From Rostratula benghalensis (taxonomy: Eukaryota; Chordata; Aves; Charadriiformes; Rostratulidae), in assembly GCA_013399305.1 (NCBI GenBank), contig VXAI01000019.1, positions 3,575,608-3,639,607 on the forward strand: a DNA stretch of 64,000 nucleotides, in the 5' to 3' direction. The notes below the pieces were generated by a model. It saw only the letters and a program-made list of their open reading frames with translations. It had not been told where the DNA came from and searched no databases. Shown piece by piece: positions 51,389-62,978 of this stretch (its first letter is position 1; each line of letters starts with the position of its first letter). A program made the position numbers and the translations under genes.

Positions 51389-53302
51389 GTAAGTACAATA
51401 TTGTGTTTTTTACATAGGAATGAATATTTGCATAAATTTATAAACCAAGTGAAATCAAGGTTTTGGTTTGACGTTGTAACTGTGCTTTCACAATAGTAAG
51501 AGTTAACCTGGTATCTTGAGCTGTGTCAATATTAGGAAGTTACACAAACAAGAGGATTTAAGAATAAAGCAGTTGGTTCAAAGTACTTGACAACCACATC
51601 ATGTGCATTTGGGGAAGGTTTACTTCAGGGTAGCTCCACAAAAGGTCTACTCCCATTTGCCTTTTTGCTTTTGTCGTGCAGTAAATATACTTTTGGAATA
51701 CGCTTTTTAGCATAATTTCATCTGAACTGTTTTTAGCAGTCTCAGTCTTCCAATTTTCATGCCTAGGTTTGGTTTGGGTTTTTTTTTGGTCAGGCTTTTG
51801 GGTTGTTTCTTTTTTTTCCCCAGGTACTGTTAGTCAAAGCAATGCAAGCCATTGATTAACTGCAAACTCCCTTGGACTGTTTTTATAAGTGTCTGTTGCT
51901 GTTGTAAGAGATAGAAAATCTGGAAGATAATTTGCAGGTGTGATAGTTATGTAAAGAAACTCAGTGGTTGTTTGGAAAACTTCTGAAAAAAACATACTGA
52001 GGTTTTAATGGGAAAGTACTAATGCAAGAATGGAGAGACCTTTTAGTTAACTGTGTATTACAGACACTGAAATGTGTGTAGGGCAGAGAGATGGGGAAAC
52101 AATCAACCATTTTAACTGAAACTACACAGAGACAACAGTGTAAAGGTTGCCTACCACCCCTTGTTTCTGAACGAAAGTAGAGAAAATAGTATAAATTTTA
52201 GGTGTTTTTTCCACATATGTTTCATAAAAGTAAAGAAGGGTTTGGTTTTAATTAAATAATATTCTGCTGGGCAGGGCATATCTTAGCTTTTCATATGTTG
52301 CATTTAGGTACTATTTCACACTATAAATTACAGGAGATGCTTCTGATTCATTCAGCCAGAAATTTCTTCTCACAATCCACAGATTTTCAGACTAGTGGTG
52401 CTGTAGGGATGTAGAGAGTGACTTTAATCTGTAACAAAGCTAGTAGTAGAAGGGAGCAATAGAAGCCTTATTCATTGAGCTCTTGTTCATTCATGGAGGG
52501 AATTTCAGGGGACTTAAAGGAGCAAAAATGGGATGAAAAATACGTTTTGAAGGCTGGGTTCATGTTATGGCCTTCATTCTCTTTCATAGTTGTTTCATCT
52601 TAGGGTATGAAAGACTTGTGAGCTGTATCAGCTGTAATTGCTGTGTCAGCAAAGCTCTTGAGTGCAAACACAGGTATGTTGTTTGGGTTATTTCTGACAA
52701 TGACTTCTTTGTCAGCATGTGCTGCATCTGCTCGGGAAGACATTGCCAAGAGGGACATATGCAGTAGCTGTAGCAACAGATCTTTAGAATGGTTAAAGCC
52801 TATTTCTAAATACTGTATTTACAAAAGCATTGATTTTAGAGGAAAGGCAGCCTAAGAAGTAAACCAAGAAGAATTAAACCCCAAACTCTAGTAAAGTGAA
52901 TGCAAAAAACTTTGTGTGTGTGCTTTATTTCTTTGTACTCCTCTGCTTACACATGTCCCAAAAGAAAAAATAAATCCTCTCATCTGTCTGTTTCCTCACC
53001 CTTTCTGTTTTTGAAAAGCACTGTTTGCTGGCTACTTTGCTATTTCTTGTCATCTCAATCAGTGATACTGAAAAGGCTGGGAGTAAAATTGCATGCGAGT
53101 TAGGTAGAAAGAACCATGTGACTGCAGTGCTCAAATTGCAAGGGAAAATAAACTCTGTCTACATTCATTTACTCGTTACTGTATAATTCACCAACTATTT
53201 TGAGTTACTGTTTCTTTACTCTTTCTGTAGCTCATTTTCTCTTCCTCTTTCTTCTAGTTTTTTCCTATTCCTCTCTGCTTTCTTTATTATTTTGAACTTG
53301 TT

Positions 53303-53402
53303 CTTGTGCAACCTGCTGTAGGAGGACCTGTTTTGGCAGGGAGGTTGAACTGGATGATCTCCAGAGATCCCTTCCAACCCCATATCATTCTGTGATTATG
53401 CA
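53303..53402 (+). mobile_element. CR1 LINE 3' tail fragment (about 100 bases)
   Basis: A short sense-oriented CR1 3' end: acctgctgtaggaggacctg, then 'ttgaactggatgatctccag', then a cccttccaacccc motif and a terminal ATTCTGTGATTATG. It is only the last piece of the 3' UTR, typical of strongly 5'-truncated copies. Limits by eye. Confidence 0.88.
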
Positions 53403-53948
53403 TCATTTTCCAAACTTTTGTTTTTTTTTTTTTTAAAGGCACTTGCATGCCTCCCTTGCCTAAGTTTTGAGTCAAAGAAACATCTTTATTCCTATTTAAT
53501 GGGTAGAAAAATTAGGACAGCAGGAGATTGTGACTTGTCTTCAGTCAGAGTTTGTAGTTTTCCACATCAGTGGCTTACTGCTGATCTCGTTTATGTTAGA
53601 AAGGGAGCTTGAGGGAGCTAAGCACACTAGATGGTGAAGTGATAAGGAACACTTAATAGAAAGCTAATAAGGATTTTCTGTCAAGAGAGTTTCTTACGTG
53701 CCTTTATTGTGGCATGCATACTATAGAAGCAGGCAGTGCGGTCTGGAGTCACTCAGCTCTGTGTTAAAGGGAAAAAAATCCCAACAAAACCCAAGTGGAA
53801 ATTATTATTCAGTTGTATTTCAGAGTACAGGCACTGAGAAGAAAATAATCTCCCTCTGATTTGCATTCAACGGGAGGTTATATTTTTAGCAATATAATTA
53901 AAATGACAGGGATAGGTAAATTAATTGATATCTATTACTGTTAAAATA

Positions 53949-54342
53949 GGCTGAGAGAGCTGGGGTTGGCCAGCCTGGAGAAGACAAGGCTCTGGGGAGA
54001 CCTTACAGCAGCTTTCCAGTATCTGAAGGGAGCTACAGGAGAGCTGGAGAAAGGGAGTCTTTGTCAGAGTGGAGTGGTAGGATGAGGGGTAACGGTTTAA
54101 AGTGCAAGAGGGGAGATTTAGATGAGATATTAGGAAGATATTCTTTCCTGTGAGGGTGGTGAGACACTGACCCAGGTTGCAGAGAGAAGCTGTGGAAGCC
54201 CAATCCCTGGAAGTGTTTAAAGCCAGGCTGGATGGGGCTTTGAGCAACCTGGTCTGGTGGGAGGTGACCCTGCCCATGGTAGGAGAGTTGGAACTTGATG
54301 ACCTTTATGGTCCCTTCCCACTCTAACCATTCTATGACTATA
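53949..54342 (+). mobile_element. CR1 LINE 3' fragment (about 400 bases)
   Basis: A sense CR1 fragment carrying the end of ORF2 (text equivalent to 'cagcctggagaagacaaggc') and the whole 3' UTR: gaggggtaacggtttaaa, 'gtggtgagacactgaccc', 'ccaggctggatggggc', 'tcccttcccactctaacc', and a final ATTCTATGACTATAA. The frames are broken, so it is an inert copy. It lies about 550 bases after another CR1 tail but has its own separate 3' terminus, so the two are independent insertions. Confidence 0.9.
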
Positions 54343-57300
54343 AAATTGTAACACTAGACAAACAGAATAAACACAGAGAGGAGGCGAGGAACAAAGGTGG
54401 GCAGAGGAGTGGGGAAACCTATTTGTCTGGTTTCTCCTGTGTTCCCAGCATGTGCTCATATATAAGTTTAAATGAATATTAAGTAGTCCTATTGTATAGG
54501 ACACTGGATTTCATGTGATCTAACAGGCTGTCCTGGTTTTCTTGTACATGTTTGGTTTGAAACTGTCAATCTGCAGCAGGCACTAAGGTAGTGATGTGTT
54601 TTCACTGAGGTTATCAAGGATCATAACTTCCCCACTCTCTCTTCTGTCTGTTAAAAATCAGATATAGTTAACCTGAATGGATCTTATTTGGGGTGAAAGC
54701 GTTTTCACTGAGACTTGGATGTTAAGTAGTTAAAAAAATCACTTTGAAAGCCATTGTTGTAGTTATAACACTGTATTTTATCTCCCTCAATTAATTAAAA
54801 TAGGTGTTGTTGGATCAAGAGTCCATTTGACTAGAATTAGGGGGTTCAAATCCTGGCTTGTTTGCTTATGCAGGTGTTTCCCTTGTTTGGACCTTGTGAG
54901 GCCATGGCCACAGCAAGGTACTTGTCAAAGAAGAGAAACCTTCGCAGGGCCCCAGGTTTCTCTTCCAGCCAAAGGGGAGATAGGGCTGGAATATGAATCG
55001 GGTCTTTAACTGTATCCCATTATAACCCTGGAAGTGGCAGAGTAGGAGAGTTAAGCCTGTGTGATGTTGTTATTTCGGTCCACTGCGCAGCCCCGAAGGC
55101 AAATTGAGGACTGTAATGGCATTCAGTCCAAGTCAAGGAAAGGCCAGAGTTGGGATTCTTAAAACACGTGGTGAGCGCTAAAAATATGTTCCAGCTGATA
55201 CTATGTTATTGTCTCCTCTCCAGGTCAAGGATTCATCTTTCTCTGTCTCTTTATAGGATTTAACACTATGGTATTGTGGTCCACGGCCAGAACTCCCACA
55301 CGTAAGAGTAATACAGATAGCAATAACCTATATGTAACCTATGTCAAGTAAAATACTGCTTTCTGTTCTCTGTGAGTAGCTGATTCATATCTGGAACTTT
55401 ATTGGCTTCACACTAAGGTGTGTGTCTTTGTGCAATAATCCTGAAGTGACTGACGTGGACCTATGTGGGATATACTTCATCTTTCACAGAAAGAGGAGAT
55501 TTCTTTCCATGACAAGAAATATTGATGGGCTGGACTGTTTATCAAAAATACTACGAGCTGAAGTAGTATCTCTGTGCTTCTTACAGTGATCAGTTTCTGA
55601 GTATCCCCTTCAGTAAATCTGCAGGGACACTTAAAAACATCTTTCTTAGTTTAAGTAATTATAAACTAACTTAGTTAAAGAATCCTGGCTAAGTTTTCCT
55701 TTGCACAAGGAAATGCTTTTTCACTTTTTGGAGCAGGATACATCACACAGTACATCACAGGACATCTTGTAATCTTTTCAGATATAGCTGGCCTTCCATT
55801 AAAGCAAATGAAATAGAATTTTCTTTAGTTTGGGAGTTTCCATGTAATGAAAAAAGGCTGCTGTGAACATGAGTTGGCCACGTGGAATAACAATAGTTAT
55901 CATAATATTTGCAGGGGAAAAAATAATCAGAGAAAAGACTAATTCCACAACTTTAATATTCAATCCAAATGTATCTTTAAACAAATATGTAAGTTGTGGC
56001 AACTAATTTATATCTGCTTAACTTCTGGCAAAATAGCTTATAATTAAATACAGACGTAATTGACAGAAACGGTGGAGTTCCAAGGCACTTGAATATCTTT
56101 AGATGGAAGGAGTTGGAGTTGGCAGAATCTGGTAGCTCTTCAGAACACATGTCCTGGGACTCTCCGGTTAATCTCAGCACTTAACCCTGGAGCTATTGCA
56201 TTGAGGATCAGAAAAGATTTGCACTTTTAGCAACACTCACGTGAAGCAAGGGATTACAGAAGAGTAAACAACTTCTGGGGCTTGTGCTTTGAAGCTCCCA
56301 ACTTACAAGGTTTTTTGTGGTGTGTATAATAGAAAGTAGTTTAGTAATATTTTTTTTTCATTTTCACCCTGTTTATTGTGGGTGTGGTTTATTTGCTTGT
56401 TTGGGTATTTTGTTTTTCTTTTAACATTTTGTAATTGCCTTGTAACAAGGCCAAAGACTTTGAAAAACTTAATTATCTAAGTAGTCTTAGTTACAGTTCT
56501 CATAATTCATTGGATGCTTTTGGATATGTTTTGTTTGAGAAAGCAACGAATAGCCAAAAATAGGTGCTTTGAGGAAGGAATAATTACCCATTTCACTTAA
56601 AAGGTTCAACTCCAGTCTAGTTGCAGGACTGAAAAGTTTTACATCTCACTGATGTAAACTTGTGGTTGTACTTACAAAAGAAATTTGAATATTACATTGT
56701 TTGAATTAAATTGCTGAATATTTTCATTTTTATACAATCCTCTTGAGTGGACCAGATTTCTACTTTTTCCATCTTTGATTCTTTCATATTATAAGATCTT
56801 AATTTACTTCATTGCTTTTGAAGAGGAATGTTGGAAGCATGAGAATCGGTAGCAGGATAACAATAATTCTTAGAGAAAGTGGAAGAGGTACTTGGTATGG
56901 CATCCACTAATAATAGTTGATAATCCCATGGTATATAAGTGCATATTTATGAGCTGTTTGTGAATTATGGTTATATAATTCCTAATCTGTATTGGATTAC
57001 CCATTTAGAAACAGATCTGCTAGTGCCAAATCAGGAGAGAGTTATTGCATTCATTTTAGGAAGAGCTTTCAATCAAAACATGTAATTTCTTTCTGTCTGA
57101 AGCAGGAGAGTGGGACATTTATTGAATACAAGGGGTTTGTGGTACCTGGTAAGAATTTTAAGGGTAGTATGCAAACTGACAGACTGGCTCCCCAATTTAA
57201 AATGTCTACTTCCAGTTCCCCAGAGTGCCATCGTAGTGGTGTAGAATAAAATTCTTTTTCTGTCATCGCTTCCGGTGTTTTGTAGTTTCCTCCTATTTTT

Positions 57301-58048
57301 ATTCCTTAAATTGTGGGATTGCAGACTTCATGTGAATTTAGAAGAAAGGTATTTGGCTTTAACTGATCAACAATAAGGGCTCAACAGGTCAGATGTAAAC
57401 GATGGACATTTAAGAGCTGAGGTGAACATCCTTAACTGCTCAGAACTAGAGCCATTAGACTGAACTCTCTAAACAAAAGGAGCTGACAGAATTCCCTTAG
57501 GCTCTCTATCTGCTTCCATATGGATGGGAACAGTTTTGCCATGCCATACTTTTTAAAAAAATGGCTGCTATTCAACGATACAGCCTTTGTATATAATTCA
57601 TCTCTCGAATATTGCTGAGTTAAAGTGCCTGAAAGAAGCTTGTAGTTCTTCCTTGTAAGGGACAGAATATGCATTAGAATGGCAAAAACTGCATTTGCAC
57701 AGTGAAAGGAGTTCCAGTTCTCCTTGATGTTTCCCAGCAAGAAACTGGAATCCTAACCAGGTATTCATGTAGGATGAAGAAAGACTTGCATACTTTTTGT
57801 GGATTACCTTGCCTAGGTATTCAGGCCCGAAATAATTTCTGATCTTTTTGCCAAATTGGTGTGTTTATTTCTGCTCCCCTACAAGTTCTGTTACATTTAT
57901 TGTACTGACTCTATCTTGGCTCAGGATTAGGTCTGAGCAAATAACAGTGTCCAGAAGGCATGCCTCACTTCAAAAATGAAAAACAATAAGAGCAAATGAG
58001 GCAGGGGGTTACTCAACGTTGCTCCATGCAGCAGTTTTTGCGTTGATT

Positions 58049-58083
58049 TGCCAGAAAAAAAAAGAAAAAAAAGAAAAAAAAAG
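58049..58083 (+). repeat. A-rich (A8-9 G) tract
   Basis: Runs of eight or nine A separated by single G residues. Low-complexity intronic sequence without an adjoining SINE body. Confidence 0.8.
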
Positions 58084-58900
58084 GCAAAAGTATAGCTTTC
58101 TATGCCTTTAATGCAGCCTGATATAAAAATGATGCTTACTTGGCTTTGTAACCTGGTAAGGAGAATGGCAAAATGAATTTTGAGTGTTAATTTCCCCTTA
58201 TTTCAGGTTCGCAGGTATGAAATAGAAATAATTGAGCTGCCTAATTGCTCGGGAGTGCTGCGAAGATACATTCATTCATATTCACGAAGCACTTGGGTAT
58301 TATCATGAGAATGCCGGGGACATTCCTTCGAGGAAACTCCTAATCCTGTGGTGTAGGAGTCAGGCCATTAAGATAAGGCTTTTCTTAGGCAGGGAATTCC
58401 AGCAGAAGCACTGAGTAATGATTGCCCATTTCAGAACCCACTGTATCCAGTGCTCCCAAGGCAGCCTGAGTCTGTGTGTGCCTTAGTGCACACACCCCAG
58501 GCAGGTTAAGATGACAAGGCAGTCTTGGCTCAGGTTTTTCCTTTTCCGAGTGACTAAATCTGAAGATAAGTGTTTCTCTAGGATTTACTATTATTTGACA
58601 TAACTCTTGCTCTTTTTTTTTTTTTTTCTATGCTCACTCTTACTGCCTCAAGTGTTTGAAAGTACTTACACTAAATGATTTAAAGACAGCTTTATATGTG
58701 CAGTCCCAAAATAAAATGATATCTTAATATAAAAAGTTTGTTCTATCAAACAGCGTGATTAAAATTTTGGTACCACCGAGCCCGTGGCTTTTGCTGTCTG
58801 TTTGTCTCTAGTGATTGTTAGAGCTTTATGAAGTTATAAAATGCTAAATCATCAGCCTCACGTCCTTTTATCATTTTATACCGTAACATTTAAAGCAGTA

Positions 58901-58924
58901 TTTTTTTTTTGTGTGTGTGTGTGT
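58901..58924 (+). repeat. T10 followed by (GT)7
   Basis: Ten T residues followed by seven GT dinucleotides. Ordinary intronic microsatellite. Confidence 0.88.
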
Positions 58925-59980
58925 CTGATTTGGAGACAGAGTGAAGTGCAATAGGAAACGGGTAGAGCTGCAAACAACTTCCATGGGTTTCCGATAACAC
59001 TGGGGAATTGCTTTGTAAGGAAATGAAGGGCCAGTGACCTCACAGTAGTATTGCCTTCATTTTAACAAAGGAAACCTTTGTTCTTTAACTACTTGTGGGT
59101 TTTAATCCCATTTGACCTAATATTTTAGAATTTGAATAAAACCGGTATTACTGCATTGCACAGTAATGTGATTTAAAGTTAAATAAAAGCCCAAACACTG
59201 AAATTGTTCTCATTTCTAGCATAGTTTGCAAACAATGCCAGGCTCAATTATTGTTTATTTGTGTCACACAGCTCGAAGCATGTGGAGGCTCCATGTGCCC
59301 AACTGTTACCTGTCACACACAGAGAAAATACAGTATTTGATTACGCTGTCTTTAGAATGGATTTTTGGTTTCTTTGCCTTCACTGAAAATGTGACCAGAA
59401 TGTCCCAGTCTGGTGAAATTCCTGCAAATAGAGAGAGTTACATGAGCACAAAAAAGTTTGTATAGACATACATTTGGAAAGAGTTTTATGCTGAAAAAAA
59501 AGCTACTTTTATTTTCATTTTTAAATATTGTTTAAAGCACTTGAAGTGCTATTAGACTAGTGATGTTCTTTAGAACTGGGGGGAAAAAAGCTCATATCTG
59601 AAATTTCTTATAACATCTTCACATCCACTCACTCTACAATATTTAGGGATTTAGCACTTGAAAATTTCCTATACTGTAGACATCCATTAAAAAATCCTAT
59701 TTGCAGATATTTATGTAGAGATGAGTTCTTTTGAATTTTAAGTGGTGGTGTTGGGGCTTGTTTATTTCTTTCGTTTATTCTCTTCTATCTCTTTGGAAAA
59801 AGAAATGTTAGGAGCTGGGAAAATAAACAGGAAGCACAGCAAGTCCTGCTCTTTTCCTTTTGCTGTCCCTGGAACTACATAAAAACTTCAGACCCTTTCA
59901 GTCAGTGAGGTTTTCTTTCAGTTTTTCCATATTGTGATGCAGGAATGGTGACTCCCATTATATAGGTAGACTCCCTCTAT

Positions 59981-60012
59981 ATTGTATATTCCTCTGAGCT
60001 GGAATATACAAT
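59981..60012. repeat. Perfect inverted repeat (12-base stem, 8-base loop)
   Basis: ATTGTATATTCC at 59981-59992 is exactly complementary to GGAATATACAAT at 60001-60012, with spacer TCTGAGCT. It would form a short AT-rich hairpin. Function unknown. Confidence 0.9.
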
Positions 60013-60616
60013 GTGTGAAACTATAATTCTCTCCATGGAAGAGATCATGGTGATCAGATACTGTTGTGAGCCACTTGCATTGTGCCACCTTCACACAGTA
60101 TAATGGGTTTTGAAGATTCCAGTCTTGACTTCGTGGGCTCTGTGAGCAGCATAACTTTGAGGAGCATGTGTATATAACGACAATATAACATTACTATTGA
60201 TTAATTTCCTATTAAGAGAAGATTATTCAGAATTAATGCCCTGATTCACATCTGGCTTGGCTTCATTTTTGAGTGACGGAAAAAAAGACCAACCCCAGCA
60301 AAAACATAGCTCGTTGTAATGTCATATAATTTTTCTATCTGAAAAATTTACAGTGGAGTTGCAGTCAAAGGCTAACTAGGAGTCAGCTATAAAATTCTTC
60401 TTCAGCTTTTCTGAGAGCTGAGACGAGACCTTTGGCAGCAGTTTACGTGATGATCTGTCATGGGTGTTGCATGGAGATCATTACAGATGGTTGTTACGAA
60501 GGCAGTTCCCTCTAAATCAGTAGATAAAAGACTGCAGTGCATTCCAGACCTGTTCTAGTAGTATTCTGTCCTGTAAATGTAGGAAATAACATGCAATTAA
60601 AACAAAAGGAAAACAA

Positions 60617-60638
60617 GGGGGGGGGGGGGGGGGGGGGG
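60617..60638 (+). repeat. G22 homopolymer next to A-rich sequence
   Basis: A run of 22 G flanked by AAACAA on the left and AAACAAAAAAACC on the right. Such a run is a candidate quadruplex former, but its exact length is also the type of thing sequencing gets wrong. Confidence 0.9.
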
Positions 60639-60932
60639 AAACAAAAAAACCAAACCCAAAACCCAGCAGCATCCTATAAATCTTCAAATTCTCACTTAGA
60701 AATGAATGTTTCAGGGTTCAGATACATAGGGAGATAGAGAGCATCAAAAGAAAGCCTGCAACGGTTTTGGAAATATTGTAATATTCTTAGTGTCATTTGA
60801 ACAAGTTTCTCTGTACTTTTGAACATACATATGCCATCCATGTTCTTGAATCTGTCGATGTATGCAACTTTGGAAGACTCTGTTTTCAAACTGAATGGCC
60901 GTTGACAAAGCAAGACCAACCCACTGGTGAGC

Positions 60933-60964
60933 TTTCTTAAGGAAATTCTTTTCTTAAGGAAATT
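60933..60964 (+). repeat. Short direct duplication, 17-base period
   Basis: TTTCTTAAGGAAATT occurs at 60933-60947 and again at 60950-60964. Each copy contains the self-complementary core TTCTTAAGGAA, nearly palindromic. Confidence 0.85.
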
Positions 60965-61100
60965 TTCCCCCTCCATCAGCCATATCTTCAAAATTTGGAG
61001 GGACAGGATTTTGTCCAGTTAGCGAGTTTCATATTCATTCTCTACAAATTGCTTAATTAAATACTATATTTCACATTTTCATATTTTAAAAGGTAAAGTA

Positions 61101-61300
61101 NNNNNNNNNNNNNNNNNNNNNNNNNNNNNNNNNNNNNNNNNNNNNNNNNNNNNNNNNNNNNNNNNNNNNNNNNNNNNNNNNNNNNNNNNNNNNNNNNNNN
61201 NNNNNNNNNNNNNNNNNNNNNNNNNNNNNNNNNNNNNNNNNNNNNNNNNNNNNNNNNNNNNNNNNNNNNNNNNNNNNNNNNNNNNNNNNNNNNNNNNNNN
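61101..61300. other. Assembly gap (200 N)
   Basis: Exactly 200 N in intron 3, a round size that suggests an estimated gap length. ORFs across it on the minus strand are artefacts. Confidence 0.98.
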
Positions 61301-61802
61301 TTGCTGTAATTATCACTGTAATTTATCAAAAAGTTTTAAACAACAGTTCTCATTGTTTGAAAAAAAAAATTATTCGTATAAAACTTTCCATTCTTCCCTC
61401 ATAACATAATTTTTCTGTTCATAGAATTTTATTAACTGACTGATCAATAATTTATCCTGTAACTTACAGTAATTCAAAACTAACCCTGTCATTAGTTATA
61501 TCTTGTGTATTTGCCACCAAAACACTGGTTTGTAACTAAAAAACAATCCTGATAAAAAATGTTGAGTTGCCTGATGGCAATCGTAACATGAAGGCAAGAG
61601 CCAACATGGAAACCTGCCCTGATAATCCTTTTTAAAATCATGTATTCTTGATCATTTAAATAAATTTTTAAATCTTAGTATTAACATTTAGGTTGTTTGT
61701 GTAGCGAGGTGTAATTGCAGCGTATGCAGAATTTGAGTTTATTTTTGTTATTTTTACTGTAACTACAAATCTGCTTCTTGGTGAATACTTTCAGTTAAAG
61801 CA

Positions 61803-61844
61803 AAAAGTTAGAATTAAGTTCAAACCAAAAGTTAGAATTAAGTT
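61803..61844 (+). repeat. Direct duplication, 24-base period
   Basis: AAAAGTTAGAATTAAGTT occurs at 61803-61820 and again, identical, at 61827-61844. Confidence 0.88.
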
Positions 61845-62918
61845 TTGCATTTCAGAGACAGTCTTTACCACCAGTAACTAGCTTTACCAATAGAGTAAAT
61901 TGCAAAGACTGTGTATGTTCTTTCTTTTTGAATTTGTCAATCTTCCTACATCCACATGTGTGTTGCCACAGTTTCATGGGAGATTAATCATGAAATTGTA
62001 AAACTTCTGTGACAGAGGCAGTGGCCTCAAAACTAACCCCAGTCCTTAACAATTGGTCTTAAATCCTTCTCTCAACTGATCATAATTTTTTTTAAAAACA
62101 TATTAACAACTCAGCGCTGGCTACAGTAAGCTGAAAAATATATTTCCTTTGTTCAGAGGAAAAAAAGCTCAAAAGCCAAATTTGGAAAAGAGCGTGGGGC
62201 TTCTGTCTTTGTACAAACACCATAAATGCAGTAAGATTATGTTGGGTTTGAAAAGATCTTTCAAGATAATGTGAGATCTTAGAGCAGTAATTCTGTCTTT
62301 AATTATTGAATATGGTATATCTCAAAAGGAGATAATGAAGGTGAGTGATGAAGATCAGGTACTTAAAGAGTTAATTACTAAAAGTATTTGAGCTTTGAGT
62401 TGGTGTGGTTTAAGTATACCAAGTGCTGCTAAAGGCAAAAGTTTTTTTGCAAGGTAAGCAAAGAGATAACAACAATTTATAGTGTTCTCTTGATAATAAG
62501 ATCAGAGTTCATTCTATGGGAAATTTATCATCACTTGTTAGCTTCCTTTCAATAATCATACTTGGGCCATGGTTTATTTTCCATTCAAAATGTTAGCTAT
62601 TTTGTATTATTCATTAAGTACCTTTTAAAAAAGTTTTTCTTTGATCTTATACTGCTTACAACTTACACTTCTGGGGTTCTTTTTATCTTTTTATGGATGA
62701 GAGGAACAAGCTACCAGAAGAGCATGATTGGCAATTAAACTGAAAGCAGCCTAAACACTCTCAAGTACTCAGTAGGCAGAATCTTAGATTTAGGTTTATT
62801 TTTCTAGTGTAGCTATTTGGGGTGTGTGCGATTATTGATATATTTCTTTTCATTACTCCCCAAATAGTGTTACTAGTAAAAGAATTACTGCAGAAGCAGT
62901 TATGCCACTATATTAATA

Positions 62919-62978
62919 AATCCAGACTGAAAATAGCACTTGGTGACTAATCCAGATTGAAAATAGTAGTTGGGGCCT
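62919..62978 (+). repeat. Imperfect tandem duplication, 30-base period x2
   Basis: Two adjacent 30-base copies, 62919-62948 and 62949-62978, each starting AATCCAGA and containing TGAAAATAG. They differ at several positions, so this is an older duplication than the 28-base one in intron 2. Confidence 0.88.
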
